This document shows positions 63,033 to 64,000 of a stretch of 64,000 bases of DNA, one piece after another. The position numbers and the translations under genes are program-made. The stretch's first letter is position 1. Every line of letters starts with the position of its first letter. The notes beneath the pieces are model-generated. The model did not search any database. It was not told where the DNA came from and saw only the letters and a program-made list of their open reading frames with translations. Source of the stretch: Inquilinus limosus DSM 16000 (GTDB lineage Bacteria; Pseudomonadota; Alphaproteobacteria; DSM-16000; Inquilinaceae). Location of the stretch: the NCBI RefSeq assembly GCF_000423185.1, contig NZ_AUHM01000009.1, forward strand, positions 1-64,000, in the 5' to 3' direction.

Positions 63033-63728
63033 TCAGGCGAGATCGAACAGCAGGATCTCCGCCTCGGTCTCAGCGGTGATCCGAAGGCCGGACTCGTCCT
63101 CGACCGCGGCGCCGTCGCCTTCCCGCATCTCGTGCCCGTCGAGCAGGACGACCCCGCGGGTCAGCTGTGCGAAGGCGGCCCGTCCCGGCGCGATCGGATG
63201 CTCCACCGTCTCGCCGGCAGCGAGCCGAGCGAGATGGACCCGGGCGTCCTGGTGGATCTTCAGGACGCCGTCGCCGCCCTCGGGCCCCGCCACCAGCCGG
63301 AGCCCGCGCACGGCCTCGCCCTCGAAGCTGGCCTGCTCGTAGCCGGGCGCGAGGCCGCGGCGGTCCGGATGGATCCAGATCTGCAGCAGGTGCAGCGGCT
63401 CCGTGGCCGAGGCGTTCGTCTCGGCGTGGGTGATGCCGGTGCCGGCGGTCATGCGCTGCAGGTCGCCCGCCCGGATCACCGCGGTATTGCCGAGGCTGTC
63501 GCGGTGCTCGACCGCGCCCTCCAGCACATAGGTCAGGATCTCCATCTCGGCATGGGGATGGGCCGGAAAGCCGGCGCCTGGGACGATCCGGTCCTCGTTC
63601 AGCACGCGCAGCGACCGGAATCCCATCCGCGCCGGGTCGTGGAACCGGCCGAAGGAGAAGGTGTGGCGCGCCTCGATCAGGCCGGTCTCGGTGCGGCCCC
63701 GGGCCATGCGGTCGTGCAGCGTGATCAT
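63033..63728 (-). CDS. pirin-family protein (YhhW-like quercetinase)
   Basis: A 231-residue bicupin of the pirin/YhhW family. The metal-binding region is FPAHPHAEMEILTYVLEGAVEHRDSLGN with the usual His-x-His...Glu pattern, and THAETNASATEPLHLLQIWIHPDRRGLAPGYEQ follows. Some members cleave quercetin, others act as redox-dependent regulators. ATG 63728 has AGGAG upstream and gives the standard start ITLHDRMARGRTETGL. It is downstream of a LysR gene cut by the window edge, its possible regulator. Confidence 0.92.
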   Translation of the reverse strand: MITLHDRMARGRTETGLIEARHTFSFGRFHDPARMGFRSLRVLNEDRIVPGAGFPAHPHAEMEILTYVLEGAVEHRDSLGNTAVIRAGDLQRMTAGTGITHAETNASATEPLHLLQIWIHPDRRGLAPGYEQASFEGEAVRGLRLVAGPEGGDGVLKIHQDARVHLARLAAGETVEHPIAPGRAAFAQLTRGVVLLDGHEMREGDGAAVEDESGLRITAETEAEILLFDLA

Positions 63729-63795
63729 GGCGATCTCCTGTCCGGTGGTGATGCCGGGAAGATCGGGACGGCCCGTCATGCGCGAAAGCGCCGGA

Positions 63796-64000
63796 TCAGG
63801 AAACCCGGCGTTCGGCCGGGGCGAACGACAGCCCCTGCTCCCAGGGCGCGGCCTCGCCGCAGCTCTCGGCCAGGTGGTCGATCAATGCCCGCACCCGGCG
63901 CGACAGGTGCCGGGTCTGCGGATACAGCGCATGGATCACGTCGGCCACCGGCTCGGCGTCCAACGCCACCGGCAGCAGCCGGCCCTGGCGCAGGGCGTCG
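63796..64000 (-). CDS. C-terminal end of a LysR-family regulator (partial)
   Basis: On the minus strand an open frame runs from the window edge to TGA at 63798-63796, encoding about 67 residues. ALYPQTRHLSRRVRALIDHLAES is the typical C-terminal end of the LysR effector domain, followed by a short tail (PWEQGLSFAPAERRVS). No start codon lies in the window because the gene continues to the right. It is 67 bases upstream of the pirin gene on the same strand. Confidence 0.8.
   Translation of the reverse strand, partial: DALRQGRLLPVALDAEPVADVIHALYPQTRHLSRRVRALIDHLAESCGEAAPWEQGLSFAPAERRVS

Overview
The window is GC-rich, densely coded alphaproteobacterial chromosome. GTG starts are frequent, and neighbouring genes often overlap by 4 bases (ATGA or GTGA). 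An lgt / MidA-type methyltransferase / pgeF block, ubiK beside lgt, BioR control of biotin genes, mbfA, an sdhE-mfd pair divergent from recG, and a corrinoid methyl-transfer set with DUF1638 together suggest the Rhodospirillales/Rhizobiales side of the class. A soil or plant-associated Azospirillaceae- or Inquilinus-like organism would fit, but the genus cannot be fixed from this sequence. No rRNA, tRNA, CRISPR array, transposase or prophage block was seen. About 65 genes are supported, and a gene is cut at each edge.

Layout. 0-6.7 kb: housekeeping (YbjN-like protein, ubiK, lgt, MidA-like methyltransferase, pgeF, prs, an isochorismatase-fold hydrolase). 6.7-9 kb: bioY-bioB divergent from bioR, with BioR-type palindromes. 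9-12.8 kb: a homocysteine methyltransferase (bmt-like), iron exporter mbfA, and a non-pyrrolysine MttB-family methyltransferase. 12.9-18.2 kb: a cysteine-less peroxiredoxin-fold/2-oxoglutarate oxygenase fusion, an ECF sigma / anti-sigma / subtilase operon, and an aminotransferase. 18.3-25 kb: LysR/EamA pair, carbonic anhydrase, and a ferric-iron-type ABC importer (fbpC, fbpA, fbpB). 25-29.8 kb: a corrinoid operon (corrinoid protein, DUF1638, small 'virulence factor' protein, pterin-domain methyltransferase, RACE-type corrinoid activator). 30-37.3 kb: HEPN-like protein, DsbA/FrnE-like protein, mfd, sdhE, recG. 37.3-45.2 kb: slipin/NfeD pair, atypical Nramp relative, solitary SNF2-type helicase, GFA-family protein, FUSC exporter. 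45.5-50.6 kb: metallophosphoesterase plus a four-gene Ugp-type ABC importer. 50.6-64 kb: acetyltransferase, SRPBCC protein, two HxlR/oxidoreductase modules, Lrp/MFS pair, type III polyketide synthase with an ICMT-type methyltransferase and an acyltransferase, Crp-Fnr/Nudix pair, secreted propeller protein, GbdR-like regulator, pirin, and the end of a LysR gene.

The most interesting system is the corrinoid set. The bmt-like protein, pterin protein, corrinoid protein and reductive activator correspond one-for-one to the four domains of cobalamin-dependent methionine synthase MetH, but are separate polypeptides in two loci 12 kb apart. The MttB relative could feed methyl groups from a quaternary amine such as glycine betaine into the same corrinoid protein. 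Three members end in near-identical arginine-rich tails (two share REGRRRR), while the corrinoid protein begins with a strongly acidic segment. This suggests electrostatic docking in place of covalent domain fusion. The tail/acid-segment pairing was inferred here from the sequence.

Other points of note: two copies of an interspersed palindromic repeat, each between convergent genes; a perfect hairpin between fbpA and fbpB; a tandem repeat upstream of fbpA; a leader hairpin that pairs the probable ribosome-binding site of nfeD; and candidate operators at bioY/bioR, bmt, the HxlR modules and the Lrp/MFS pair.
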